Shown here: piece after piece, positions 13,721 to 22,070 of the stretch
Numbering within the stretch: position 1 is the stretch's first letter
Layout: each line of letters starts with the position of its first letter
Assembly (NCBI GenBank): GCA_001464835.1
Contig: LNDS01000050.1
Span: 1 to 35,955 of the forward strand
Direction: 5' to 3'
From: Rhizobiales bacterium Ga0077525
GTDB lineage: Bacteria; Pseudomonadota; Alphaproteobacteria; Rhizobiales; Xanthobacteraceae
DNA length: 35,955 nt
The notes under the pieces: generated by a model
What the model was told of the DNA's origin: nothing
Databases searched by the model: none
The model's input: only the letters and a program-made list of their open reading frames with translations
Program-made: the position numbers and the translations under genes

Positions 13721-13763
13721 TTGACAGTCCCGGCCTTTGTCAATACTGAGTGAACGTTCATTC
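13721..13763 (+). promoter_or_regulatory. Promoter and operator of the tetR-RND efflux operon
   Basis: A -35 TTGACA at 13721-13726 is followed after 17 bases by TACTGA at 13744-13749, and then by the perfect palindrome TGAACGTTCA at 13751-13760 with matching flanks (GA before, TC after). TetR-family repressors that govern RND pumps commonly bind TGAACGTTCA-type sites. Because it overlaps the expected transcription start, binding would block the operon, implying autorepression (inference). Confidence 0.65.
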
Positions 13764-13833
13764 TCATTTGCTGCATTGCATCCCGCCGGGGCGGCGCACG
13801 GGTCCTTCCTTGGCAAAAATTCGGGCCGAAACC

Positions 13834-14469
13834 ATGGCGCAAGCTCAAGCGAAGACTCAGCGGCAGACCGACCGCCGGGCGGAAATCCTCGACGCCGCCG
13901 AGCGCTGCTTTGCCCGCGCCGGCTTTCACCGCGCCTCGATGCAGGACATCTGCGGCGAGGCGGCGATGAGCCCGGGCAATCTTTATCGCTACTTCCCGTC
14001 CAAGGAAGCGCTGATCGCCGGCATCTGCGAGCGCAACCGCGCCGACGCCGTGGCGAGCTTCGCGCTGGTCGATGAGGCGCCGGAATTCTTCGAAGGCCTT
14101 GCCGGCCTGGCGCGTCATCACCTGGTCGATCGCACCGATGCCGAAGTCGGCCTCTGCGCCGAGATCATGGCCGAAAGCCGTCGTCATCCCGAAATCGCCA
14201 AATTGTATCAAGGCATCGAAAACGACATCAAGGAGCGCATCGCCGGCATGCTCAGGCGCGCCGCCGGCCGCGGTGAAATCCGCGCCGATCTCGACATGGA
14301 CGCGGCCGCCAGCGTGCTGATGGTTCTCGGTGACGGCATGTCGTGGCGCCGCTCGGTCGATCCTGCGTTCGATCCCGAAAAAACATTGCCGCTCATTCTG
14401 AACATGGTTCACAGCCTGCTGGCCAAAACCAATTCTGATTTGCCCGATAGGGACGGAGAAAAGTCATGA
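13834..14469 (+). CDS. TetR/AcrR family transcriptional regulator
   Basis: A 211-residue TetR-type repressor. The DNA-binding domain occupies about residues 10-60: RRAEILDAAERCFARAGFHR, then the recognition helix region MSPGNLYRYFPSKEALI. The C-terminal helical domain would bind an inducer. The ATG at 13834 lies about 75 bases downstream of the promoter/operator; a GTG further upstream falls inside the operator and is not a plausible start. The stop overlaps the adaptor gene start (ATGA), so the three genes form one operon. It most likely represses this operon until a pump substrate binds. The inducing compound is unknown. Confidence 0.92.
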   Translation: MAQAQAKTQRQTDRRAEILDAAERCFARAGFHRASMQDICGEAAMSPGNLYRYFPSKEALIAGICERNRADAVASFALVDEAPEFFEGLAGLARHHLVDRTDAEVGLCAEIMAESRRHPEIAKLYQGIENDIKERIAGMLRRAAGRGEIRADLDMDAAASVLMVLGDGMSWRRSVDPAFDPEKTLPLILNMVHSLLAKTNSDLPDRDGEKS

Positions 14470-15563
14470 TGAAAGCCAGCCGTCTCGCCGCTATCGGCAT
14501 CGTTGTCGTTGCCGTGGCCTGGATCGCATCGGGTCATTTGCTGCCGCATGACAATGCCGAGGGCGAAGCCGCGGTGCGCGCCAACGAGGTGAAGTCGCAA
14601 CCGCTGTTCAAGGTCGCGGTGGCGCCGGCAAAGGTCGAGCCGCACAGCCCGACGCTCACTCTGTCCGGCCGCACCGAAGCCGACCGCAAGGTGGTCATCA
14701 CCGCGCGCACCGGCGGCGCGCTCAATGAGTTGCGCATCAAGCGCGGCCAGCAGGTCAAGCAGGGCGAAGTGCTCGCCGTTCTGTCGGACGACGCGCGCCT
14801 GGCGCAAGTGGCGCAGGCGGAAGCCGTCGTCGAGCAGCGCAAGGCCGAACTCGAAGCCAAACGCACCTTGATCGCAAGCGGCGCGCTGCCCAAGCTCGAT
14901 CTGGCCAATCTTGAGTCGATGTATAAATCGGCCGAAGCCTCGCTCGGCGTGGCGCGCGCCGAACTGGAACGCTCGATCGTGCGCGCGCCATGGGACGGCG
15001 TCATTACCGACGTGCCGGCGGAAGTCGGTGTCGCCGCCTTCTCGATGGCCGGCAAGGAAATCGCAACGCTCGTTGCGCTCGATCCGATGCTCGCGGTCGT
15101 CGAAGTGTCGGAGCGCAAACTTTCCGGCATCAAGGTCGGCGAGCCGGCGGAAGTGCGACTGGTGACCAACCAGACCGTCAAGGGCCGCGTCCGCTACGTG
15201 TCGAAATCGGCCAGCGCGACAACGCGCACCTATCGCGTCGAAGTCGAAATGGCCAATGCCGACCGCTCGATTCCCGACGGCATCACCGCCGAAGTCGCGG
15301 TCTCCTTGAAGGCTGAACCCGCCACCAAAGTCGCGCGCTCGGCGCTGACCATTTCCTCGGCCGGCGATATCGGCGTGCGCACCGTCGACAGCGACGACAA
15401 GGTGCAGTTCGTGCCGGTCCGCATCGTCGAGGACATGCAGGACATGATGTGGCTGTCCGGCATCCCTGAGGGCGCGCGCGTCATTCTGCGCGGCCAGGAT
15501 TTCGTCCGCGAAGGCCAAAAGGTCGCCACCGTCGATGCCGCGACGGAACGGGCGGAAAAGTAG
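14466..15563 (+). CDS. RND efflux periplasmic adaptor subunit (membrane fusion protein)
   Basis: A 365-residue HlyD/AcrA-type adaptor linking the inner-membrane pump to an outer-membrane channel. It begins with a single N-terminal membrane anchor (about residues 6-24), has no lipobox cysteine, and then shows the barrel-sandwich halves (ITARTGGALNELRIKRGQQV near residue 80, and VRAPWDGVITDVPAEVGV near residue 175) on either side of a coiled-coil hairpin (AQVAQAEAVVEQRKAELEAK), and a beta-barrel domain. The ATG overlaps the tetR stop; a second ATG follows directly. GGAGAAAA precedes it. The pump gene starts 6 bases after its stop. No TolC-like gene is nearby, so a channel encoded elsewhere must be used. 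Confidence 0.93.
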   Translation: MMKASRLAAIGIVVVAVAWIASGHLLPHDNAEGEAAVRANEVKSQPLFKVAVAPAKVEPHSPTLTLSGRTEADRKVVITARTGGALNELRIKRGQQVKQGEVLAVLSDDARLAQVAQAEAVVEQRKAELEAKRTLIASGALPKLDLANLESMYKSAEASLGVARAELERSIVRAPWDGVITDVPAEVGVAAFSMAGKEIATLVALDPMLAVVEVSERKLSGIKVGEPAEVRLVTNQTVKGRVRYVSKSASATTRTYRVEVEMANADRSIPDGITAEVAVSLKAEPATKVARSALTISSAGDIGVRTVDSDDKVQFVPVRIVEDMQDMMWLSGIPEGARVILRGQDFVREGQKVATVDAATERAEK

Positions 15564-15569
15564 GCTCTC

Positions 15570-18500
15570 ATGTCAGCGCTCATCAACTACGCGATCTCGC
15601 ATGCCCGCCTGACGCTGGCGACTTTGGCGTTTCTGCTGGTCGCCGGATTCATCGCCTACCAGACGATTCCGAAAGAAGCGGAACCGGACGTCAAGGTGCC
15701 GATCATCTATGTACAGCTGACACAGCGCGGCATCAGCCCGGAGGATGCCGAGCGTCTGTTGCTGCGGCCGGTCGAGACGCAACTCAAGTCGGTGTCGAAC
15801 GTCAAGGAAATGCGCGCCACCGGCTATGAAGGCGGCGGCTATGTGCTGCTCGAATTCGAGGCCGGGTTTAACGCCGACGCCGCGCTCGCCGACGTGCGCG
15901 CCAAGGTCGATCAGGCCAAGCGCGACTTGCCGAAGGACGCCGACGAGCCGTCGGTGCAGGAGGTCAATCTCTCGCTGTATCCGGTGTTGGTGGTGACGCT
16001 CGCCGGAGAAGTGCCGGAGCGCACGTTGCTGCGCATCGCCCGCAATACCAAGAACCAGATTGAGCAATTGCCCGGCGTCCTGAAAGCCGAATTGCGCGGC
16101 GCGCGCGATGAGGCGGTGGAAGTCACCGCCGAGCCGATGCTGATGAAGAGCTACGGCATTTCCATCGATCAACTGATCTCGATCACGCAATCGTCGAACA
16201 GCCTGATCGCGGCCGGCGCTTTGGAAGGCGCCAGCGGCCGCTTCGCCGTCAAGGTGCCCGGCCTGATCGAGCGGCCGGAAGACATGCTGAAAATCCCGGT
16301 GGTGTCGACTCAAGGCGCCACCATATCGCTCGGCGACATCGCCACCGTGCGGCCGACCTTCAAGGATGCGACCTCGATCACCCGCGTCAATGGCCAGTCG
16401 GCCATGGCCATCGAAGTGTCGAAGCGCACCGGCACCAACCTCATCGAGACCGTCGATGCGGTGAAGAAACTGATCGCCAGCGTGCAGAAGACCTGGCCGG
16501 AAGGCGTCAAGGTCGGCTTCACGCAGGACAAGTCCAAGACTATCCGCCAGATGCTGGCGGACTTGCAGAATTCGGTCGCCACCGGCGTTCTGCTGGTCAC
16601 GGTCATCATCCTGTTCGCGTTAGGGGCCCGCGCCTCCGTGTTCATCGGCATCGCCATTCCCGCGTCGTTTCTGGCCGGCGTACTCGGCCTTCAGCTCGCC
16701 GGCATGACGGTCAACATCGTCGTGCTGTTCTCGCTCATTCTCGCCGTCGGCATGCTGGTCGATGACGCCATCATCGTTTCCGAATACGCCGAGCGCCGCA
16801 TGTCGGAAGGCATGCCGCCGAAGCAGGCCTATGCCGAAGCCGCCGTCCGCATGTCCGGCCCAGTGATCGCGGCGACCGCGACGCGGGTCGCGGCGTTCTC
16901 GCCGCTGCTGTTCTGGCCGGGCATTGTCGGCGAGTTCATGATGTACATGCCGATCACCTTGATCGCGACTTTGTCGGCGTCGCTGGCGGTGGCCTTGTTC
17001 TTTACGCCGACGCTCGGCGCGTTGCTCGGGCGGGCGGCGCTGGTGCCGCACGATGAGCGCGTGTCGGAGCGCGGTCTCTATATGCGCACCGTCAAGGTCG
17101 CGCTGCATCGGCCGGGCACGGTCCTGTTGCTGGCATTAGGCCTGCTGATCGCGGTCATCGGCGTCTACGGCAAGGTTGGCAAGGGCGTGGAGTTTTTCCC
17201 GGCGGTCGAGCCGGACTACGGCCAGGTCATTGTGCACGCGCGCGGTAATATCGCGCTGGACGAAAAGGACAGAGCGATCCGCCAGGCCGAGAAGGTCGTG
17301 CTGGCGACGCCGGGCATCAAGACCGTCTATACGCGCGTCGGCGAACAGCCGCGTGGCTCCAGCGAAATCACCGAGGACACGATCGGCGTCATCCAGTTCG
17401 AATTCGACGACTGGCAGAAGCGCGACACCGCCCATGTCATCATGGACAAGATCCGTGCCCAGACCAGCACCATTGCCGGCATTCTGGTCGAGGTGACGGC
17501 GCCGCGCGCCGGCCCGCCGACCGGCAAGGCCATCCAGGTGCAGATTGCCGCCATCGATCCCGACAAGTTGCCGGAAGCAGCTAAGAAGGTCGCCGCCGTC
17601 TTGAGCGAGATGCCGGCCGTGCGCGATCTCGACGACGGCCTGCCGCTGCCCGGGATCGACTGGAAAATTCAGGTCAACAAGTCCGAAGCGGCAAAGTATG
17701 GCGCCAGCCTCGGCAGCGTCGGGAACGCTGTGCAGCTCGTCACCAACGGCGTCAAGGTCACCGAGTATCGTCCGTCCGACAATGACAAGGCGGTCGATAT
17801 CATCGTGCGTTTCCCCGGCGACCGCCGCAGCCTCGACCAGATCGACGAACTGCGCGTGCAGACGACGGCGGGCTATGTGCCGATCGGCAATTTCGTCGAG
17901 CGCGTGCCGGCGGCGCGCGTCGGCTTCATCAATCGCGTCAACGGCGCGCGCGTCATGACCGTCTCGGCCAATATCGCCGAAGGCGTGCAGAACGCCGTGG
18001 TGCAGAAGGAAGTCATCGAGAGACTCGCGGCGACGCAGCTCGGCGACGGCGTCACCTTCAAGCTCAAGGGCGAGGACGAAGAGCGCGAGAAGGCCGGCGC
18101 CTTCCTTGGCAAGGCTTTCGGCACGGCGATATTCCTGATCTTCGCCATCCTGCTGGCGCAGTTCAACCGGTTCATCTCGGTGCTGCTGGTGTTGTCGGCG
18201 GTGGTGTTGTCCACCATCGGCGTGCTTCTCGGCTTGATGATCATGGGTCAGCCCTTCGGCGTGGTGATGACCGGCATCGGCATCATCGCCAATGCCGGCG
18301 TCATCGTGAACAACAACATCGTCTTGATCGACACTTACGATCGCCTGCGCCGCGAAGGGCAGGGCGCATACGAGGCGATCATGGAAACCTGCCGCGAACG
18401 CGCGCGGCCCGTGGTGCTCACCGCGGTCACCGCCATTCTCGGCGTGCTGCCGATCGCCTTCGGCATCAATCTCGACTTCGTCGGCCGCGAGATCACGCAT

Positions 18501-18689
18501 GGTGCGCCGGCCACGCAATGGTGGATCAGCCTGTCGACTGCGATCGTGTTCGGTCTTGGCTTCGCCACCATTCTCACCTTGATCGTGACGCCGGCGGCCT
18601 TGATGGGTATCGCCAATCTGGCCGAGCGCCGCGACCGCTGGCGCGAACGCCGCGTCGCGCGGCGTCAGGCGGCGATGCCGGCGGAGTAG
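15570..18689 (+). CDS. RND-family efflux transporter permease
   Basis: A 1039-residue proton-driven efflux pump of the AcrB/MexB superfamily. It has the duplicated plan of 12 membrane helices and two large periplasmic loops: helix 1 near residues 13-30, the second half starting near residue 512 (LLLALGLLIAVIGVYG), and a final helical bundle with NAGVIVNNNIVLIDTYDRLRREG. The proton-relay aspartates are D398 and D399 in GMLVDDAIIV. Its sequence is closer to the generic multidrug RND permeases than to metal pumps, as it lacks the CusA methionine and DE motifs I would expect. Substrates are unknown. Co-expressed with tetR and the adaptor. Confidence 0.94.
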   Translation: MSALINYAISHARLTLATLAFLLVAGFIAYQTIPKEAEPDVKVPIIYVQLTQRGISPEDAERLLLRPVETQLKSVSNVKEMRATGYEGGGYVLLEFEAGFNADAALADVRAKVDQAKRDLPKDADEPSVQEVNLSLYPVLVVTLAGEVPERTLLRIARNTKNQIEQLPGVLKAELRGARDEAVEVTAEPMLMKSYGISIDQLISITQSSNSLIAAGALEGASGRFAVKVPGLIERPEDMLKIPVVSTQGATISLGDIATVRPTFKDATSITRVNGQSAMAIEVSKRTGTNLIETVDAVKKLIASVQKTWPEGVKVGFTQDKSKTIRQMLADLQNSVATGVLLVTVIILFALGARASVFIGIAIPASFLAGVLGLQLAGMTVNIVVLFSLILAVGMLVDDAIIVSEYAERRMSEGMPPKQAYAEAAVRMSGPVIAATATRVAAFSPLLFWPGIVGEFMMYMPITLIATLSASLAVALFFTPTLGALLGRAALVPHDERVSERGLYMRTVKVALHRPGTVLLLALGLLIAVIGVYGKVGKGVEFFPAVEPDYGQVIVHARGNIALDEKDRAIRQAEKVVLATPGIKTVYTRVGEQPRGSSEITEDTIGVIQFEFDDWQKRDTAHVIMDKIRAQTSTIAGILVEVTAPRAGPPTGKAIQVQIAAIDPDKLPEAAKKVAAVLSEMPAVRDLDDGLPLPGIDWKIQVNKSEAAKYGASLGSVGNAVQLVTNGVKVTEYRPSDNDKAVDIIVRFPGDRRSLDQIDELRVQTTAGYVPIGNFVERVPAARVGFINRVNGARVMTVSANIAEGVQNAVVQKEVIERLAATQLGDGVTFKLKGEDEEREKAGAFLGKAFGTAIFLIFAILLAQFNRFISVLLVLSAVVLSTIGVLLGLMIMGQPFGVVMTGIGIIANAGVIVNNNIVLIDTYDRLRREGQGAYEAIMETCRERARPVVLTAVTAILGVLPIAFGINLDFVGREITHGAPATQWWISLSTAIVFGLGFATILTLIVTPAALMGIANLAERRDRWRERRVARRQAAMPAE

Positions 18690-18708
18690 CCATTGCTCCA
18701 AACTCCGA

Positions 18709-18782
18709 TCATTCCCGCGAAGGCGGGAATCCAGCTCTTTCCTATCGTGTCGCTCTGAGTCCCCGCTTTAGCGGGGACGACC
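18709..18782. repeat. REP-like palindrome doublet, family 2, copy 2
   Basis: Shorter copy of the doublet at 9442-9534: CATTCCCGCGAAGGCGGGAA then TCCAG on the left, and GAGTCCCCGCTTTAGCGGGG then ACGACC on the right. It lies 20 bases downstream of the RND permease stop, in the position of an operon terminator, although no U-tract follows. Confidence 0.8.
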
Positions 18783-18842
18783 GGAAGATGCAGCTTTGGG
18801 CATTTCCGAATTGTTTTTGGCAAGTCGGCTGCAGGCAAGGCG

Positions 18843-18888
18843 TTGACTGGCAAAGAGCGTTTTTCTTAAGATATTGACATCACGATGT
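18843..18888 (+). promoter_or_regulatory. Promoter with inverted-repeat operator candidate
   Basis: TTGACT at 18843-18848 and TAAGAT at 18866-18871 are 17 bases apart, a fair sigma-70-type promoter. The inverted repeat ACATC-AC-GATGT at 18877-18888 begins a few bases after the -10, where a repressor could act. A second TTGACA (18874-18879) overlaps the repeat but has no good -10. No regulator gene for the downstream hydrolase-permease pair is adjacent. Confidence 0.45.
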
Positions 18889-19017
18889 AATCTTTCCTCC
18901 TGCTGAAAAGCCAGGCAACTTTCTCCCGAATGAGTGCATTGGCACACGACTTGCTCCGTCATGGCTTGAACATCGGCTCCCGCGCGCTCCGCCGCGCCAG
19001 TCGAGAGGAAAGCCAGG

Positions 19018-19695
19018 ATGATCCAGCTAGTCGCCGAGCCGGCCCCGATCGGGATCGACCTTAAGCGCACCGCGCTGGTCATCATCGACATGCAGCGCGA
19101 CTTCCTCGAGCCGGGCGGTTTCGGTGAGACGCTCGGCAACGATGTCAGCCTGCTCAAGGCGGCAGTCGAGCCATGCCGTCAGGTGCTCGCCGCGGCGCGC
19201 AAGGCCGGCATTCTGGTCATCCATACGCGCGAGGGTCACAGCCCCGACATGAACGATGCGCCGCCGGCCAAGGTAGCGCGTGGCGCGCCGTCGAAGCGCA
19301 TCGGCGATGTCGGACCGATGGGCCGCATTCTGATTCAGGGCGAGCCGGGCCACGACATCATCCCCGAGCTTTATCCGATCGCCGGCGAGCCGGTGATCGA
19401 CAAGCCGGGCAAGGGCGCGTTCTACGCCACCAATCTCGGACTGATCCTGGCCAACCGCGGCATCGAAAACCTTCTGGTCTGCGGCGTCACCACGGAAGTC
19501 TGCGTCAACACCACGGTGCGCGAAGGCAATGACCGCGGCTTCCGCTGCATCGTGCTGTCGGACTGCTGCGCCTCCTATTTCCCGGAATTTCATCAAATGG
19601 GTCTGGCAATGATCAAGGCGCAGGGCGGCATCTTCGGCTGGGTCGCCGGATCGAAACAGCTGCTGTCGGCAATGGGCCGTGAATTGGCGGCGTGA
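19018..19695 (+). CDS. Cysteine hydrolase, isochorismatase-like family, resembling biuret hydrolase
   Basis: A 225-residue cytosolic amidohydrolase of the isochorismatase-like superfamily. The Asp-Lys-Cys triad is visible: D24 in IIDMQRDF, a lysine in DKPGKGAF (K129 or K132), and C162 in TTEVCVNTT. The stretches HTREGHSPD, then [20 protein letters not shown], and VREGNDRGF match, from memory, bacterial biuret and triuret hydrolases more closely than nicotinamidase or isochorismatase, so the likely reaction is hydrolysis of a small ureide amide, releasing ammonia. Ureidoacrylate hydrolase (RutB) is the main alternative. A permease gene lies 32 bases downstream, so it probably works on an imported substrate. 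Confidence 0.85.
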   Translation: MIQLVAEPAPIGIDLKRTALVIIDMQRDFLEPGGFGETLGNDVSLLKAAVEPCRQVLAAARKAGILVIHTREGHSPDMNDAPPAKVARGAPSKRIGDVGPMGRILIQGEPGHDIIPELYPIAGEPVIDKPGKGAFYATNLGLILANRGIENLLVCGVTTEVCVNTTVREGNDRGFRCIVLSDCCASYFPEFHQMGLAMIKAQGGIFGWVAGSKQLLSAMGRELAA

Positions 19696-19727
19696 AACTG
19701 CATTCGGAGTCAACGGGGAGCTGAACA

Positions 19728-21326
19728 ATGGCCACGACCACGACATCGACCTTCAAACCAATATTATGGACGCCCGGCGACTGGAACGCCTTCTTCGGCT
19801 TCGGCACCAACATCCTTGTCAACATGCTGGTGCTCACCGGCCTGTTGCGCTTCGTCATCAAGATGCCGGACTCGATCGTGTTCGGCCGCATCCTGCCGGC
19901 GCTCGGTCTGATGATGTGCCTGTCGACGATGTACTACGCCTATCTCGCTTACGATCTCGCCAAGAAAACCGGCCGCGACGATGTCTGTGCGCTGCCGTCC
20001 GGCGTGTCGGTGCCGCATATGTTCATCGTCACCTTCGTCATCATGCTGCCGATCTCGCTGACCACAGGCGACCCGATCAAGGGCTGGGAAGCCGGCCTTG
20101 TCTGGGTGTTCTTCCAGAGCTTCATCCTGATGATCGGCGGCTTCATCGCGCCGTGGATCCGCAAGGTGACGCCGCGCGCCGCGCTGCTCGGCACATTGGC
20201 CGGCGTTTCGATTACTTTCATCGCTATGCGGCCGGCGCTGGAAATGTTCATGACGCCGGTCATCGGCATCACCTGCTTCGCCATCATCATGGTGAGCTGG
20301 TTCGGCGGCTATAAGTATCCGAAGAACATTCCGGCCGGCCTTGTCGCCATCGCCGCGGGCATGCTGATCGCCTGGGGTTCGACTCTGTTTGGTTCCGGCA
20401 TTGGCGGCGTCAGCGTCGCCGGCGTCAAGTCGGCCTTCTCGAACTTCGGCTTCTCTGTGCCATTGCCGGCCTTCAACCACGTCTTCTCCGGGTTCGACTA
20501 TCTCGGCGTCATCCTGGTCACTGCCATTCCCTACGGCATCTACGATCTGGTCGAGGCCATGGATAATGTCGAATCGGCGGAAGCGGCCGGCGATCGTTAT
20601 CCGACCACGCGGGTGCTCTCCGCCGACGGCGTGGTCTCGCTGATCGGCTGCCTGATGGGCAATCCCTTCATCAACGCCGTCTATATCGGCCACCCCGGCT
20701 GGAAGGCGATGGGCGGCCGCATCGGCTACTCGGCGGCGACGGGTGTAATGGTCATCGTGCTCTCCTGGTTCGGCGTCATCTCGCTGCTGCTGGCGATCGT
20801 GCCGGTGGTGGCGATCTCGCCGATCCTTCTCTACATCGGCATGTTGATCTGCGCACAGGCATTCCAGGCGGTGCCGCGCGAGCACGCTCCGGCCGTTGCG
20901 TTGGCCTTGACGCCGCACGCGGCGGCCTGGGCCACGGTGCTGATCAGCGGCGCCCTCGGCGCCGCCGGCATGAATTTCGGCGCCATTCACGCGCCGGAGT
21001 TTACCGCCAAGATGGCGCAGAACGGCGTGCTGTTCCATGGCCTCGAAATCATGGGCGGCGGATCGATCCTGGTCGGGCTGGTGCTCGGCGCGATCGCGGT
21101 ATTCGTGATCGAGCGCAAGTTCATCAACGCTTCGGCCTTTTCGCTGGCCGGCGCGGTGCTGACCTATTTCGGCTTCATGCACGGCGAAGCGGTCGGCATC
21201 GGCAACGGCCTCGGCGTCACGCCATCGGTGACGCTCGCCTACCTGATCGTTGCAGGCTTCCTGTTCGCCATCGCCAAACAACCGGCCTTCGCCGGCATGC
21301 CGTCCAAGGCGGTGCCCGCGGAGTAA
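19728..21326 (+). CDS. AzgA/NCS2-like permease
   Basis: A 532-residue inner-membrane transporter with roughly a dozen hydrophobic segments. It resembles the xanthine/uracil (NCS2) and AzgA permeases: an N-terminal TPGDWNAFFGFGTNILVNML helix, the PSGVSVPHMF loop, and IPYGIYDLVEAMDNVESAEA, the family's conserved segment where the acidic residues contact substrate. The ATG at 19728 follows GGGAG. It is co-transcribed with the biuret-hydrolase-like gene, from which I infer that it imports a nucleobase-like or ureide compound that the hydrolase then breaks down; the exact substrate is unproven. The operon ends at a terminator about 40 bases after the stop. Confidence 0.85.
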   Translation: MATTTTSTFKPILWTPGDWNAFFGFGTNILVNMLVLTGLLRFVIKMPDSIVFGRILPALGLMMCLSTMYYAYLAYDLAKKTGRDDVCALPSGVSVPHMFIVTFVIMLPISLTTGDPIKGWEAGLVWVFFQSFILMIGGFIAPWIRKVTPRAALLGTLAGVSITFIAMRPALEMFMTPVIGITCFAIIMVSWFGGYKYPKNIPAGLVAIAAGMLIAWGSTLFGSGIGGVSVAGVKSAFSNFGFSVPLPAFNHVFSGFDYLGVILVTAIPYGIYDLVEAMDNVESAEAAGDRYPTTRVLSADGVVSLIGCLMGNPFINAVYIGHPGWKAMGGRIGYSAATGVMVIVLSWFGVISLLLAIVPVVAISPILLYIGMLICAQAFQAVPREHAPAVALALTPHAAAWATVLISGALGAAGMNFGAIHAPEFTAKMAQNGVLFHGLEIMGGGSILVGLVLGAIAVFVIERKFINASAFSLAGAVLTYFGFMHGEAVGIGNGLGVTPSVTLAYLIVAGFLFAIAKQPAFAGMPSKAVPAE

Positions 21327-21362
21327 TTGTTTTCGTCAAGACCCCGCTGAAGGCGCAAACCT

Positions 21363-21399
21363 GGCCGCCGTCCTGTTCAAGGCCGGCGGTCATTTTTTT
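21363..21399 (+). terminator. Rho-independent terminator after the hydrolase-permease operon
   Basis: GGCCGCC (21363-21369) pairs with GGCGGTC (21385-21391), one G-U pair allowed, with a 15-base loop, followed by A and seven T residues at 21393-21399. It lies 37 bases after the permease stop. Confidence 0.75.
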
Positions 21400-21417
21400 G
21401 ATCCGCGCGGCGCGCGC

Positions 21418-21448
21418 TTATCGCAAGGTCCCGGGCACGCTATAGTGC
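21418..21448 (+). promoter_or_regulatory. Candidate promoter of the paired permease genes
   Basis: GCTATAGT provides a good -10 (TATAGT, 21441-21446); the -35 is weak (TTATCG, 17 bases upstream). The -10 sits inside the short inverted repeat GCAC-GCTATA-GTGC at 21435-21448, a possible repressor site. GGGCACGCTAT here also occurs at 31133-31143 before another gene. Confidence 0.4.
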
Positions 21449-21479
21449 ACGGCGTAGCTATTGAATTTGCCGGGGCATC

Positions 21480-22070
21480 TTGAATCAATCCAATCCCCCA
21501 CGCCGCCGCCGGCGCGCCTTCGATTGGTCGACGGCGGTCATCGCGCTATTGTCCGGCTCGGCTGCCTTGACCGTGTACGGGCGCGACGGGCCGGCGCAAT
21601 TTTTTGCCGTGCTCGACAGCGATCTCTGGCTGTTCGCCGCCATGCTGCCCAAGGTGCTCGCTGGCTGCCTGATCGGCGGTTTCGTTGCATTGCTGTTGCC
21701 GCGCGAGCAGGTGGCGCGCTGGGTCGGCCACGAATCCGGCATGACCGGCCTGTTGATCGCCATGGCTTTCGGCTTCATCCTGCCGGGGGGGCCATTCACC
21801 ATCTATCCGATCGCCGGCGCGTTTCTGTTGATCGGCGCCGATGCCGGCACCGTGGTCGCTTTCATCGTCAGTTGGACGTTGATCGGCTATACGCGCGCGC
21901 TGGTGTGGGAACTGCCGTTCTTTGGCGCCGACTTCGTGCTGTGGCGCCTCGCGCTGGCGCTGCCGCTGCCGATACTGGCCGGCCTCCTGGCGCGCATCGC
22001 GGTGCGCGCCGGTTTTCCGGTCAAGGAGCCGGACAAGAAGCCGAATTTGGCGGCGGGCAAAGAGCCATGA
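21480..22070 (+). CDS. ArsP/DUF318-like permease, first half-protein
   Basis: A 196-residue membrane protein with about four to five hydrophobic segments. The core runs LPREQVARWVGHESGMTGLL then IAMAFGFILPGGPF, a pattern of the predicted permease family PF03773 (ArsP_1, formerly DUF318), whose usual members are 300-350 residues with two such halves. This protein is only one half; the other half is the next gene. It starts at TTG 21480 with GGGG six bases upstream, and there is no in-frame ATG until within the first helix. An Arg-rich N-terminus (RRRRR) keeps the start in the cytoplasm. Relatives export organoarsenicals or are of unknown role, and the present substrate is unknown. Confidence 0.75.
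   Translation: MNQSNPPRRRRRAFDWSTAVIALLSGSAALTVYGRDGPAQFFAVLDSDLWLFAAMLPKVLAGCLIGGFVALLLPREQVARWVGHESGMTGLLIAMAFGFILPGGPFTIYPIAGAFLLIGADAGTVVAFIVSWTLIGYTRALVWELPFFGADFVLWRLALALPLPILAGLLARIAVRAGFPVKEPDKKPNLAAGKEP

Larger units (their letters stand above)
18690..19017. other. Intergenic region with REP-like repeat and promoter
   Basis: A 328-base stretch without a gene. It holds the REP-like doublet at 18709-18782 and the promoter/dyad region at 18843-18888. The remaining sequence up to 19017 (the leader of the hydrolase mRNA, about 130 bases) shows no convincing ORF or named riboswitch. AGAGGAAAG lies just before the ATG at 19018 and supplies the ribosome-binding site. Confidence 0.6.

Noticed and set aside
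13627..13740. Possible fluoride riboswitch upstream of crcB
   Set aside because: No GATGG/TGATG-type conserved core or matching pseudoknot sequence could be found in the leader.
13252..14412. 386-codon frame that would extend CrcB upstream across tetR
   Set aside because: Only the last 124 codons are CrcB-like; the upstream part is antisense to tetR and crosses its promoter.
17136..18701. 521-codon antisense frame over the RND permease, and a similar 505-codon frame over the AzgA-like permease (19764-21281)
   Set aside because: Both are composition-driven shadows (Asp/His/Arg-rich) of clearly real membrane-protein genes.
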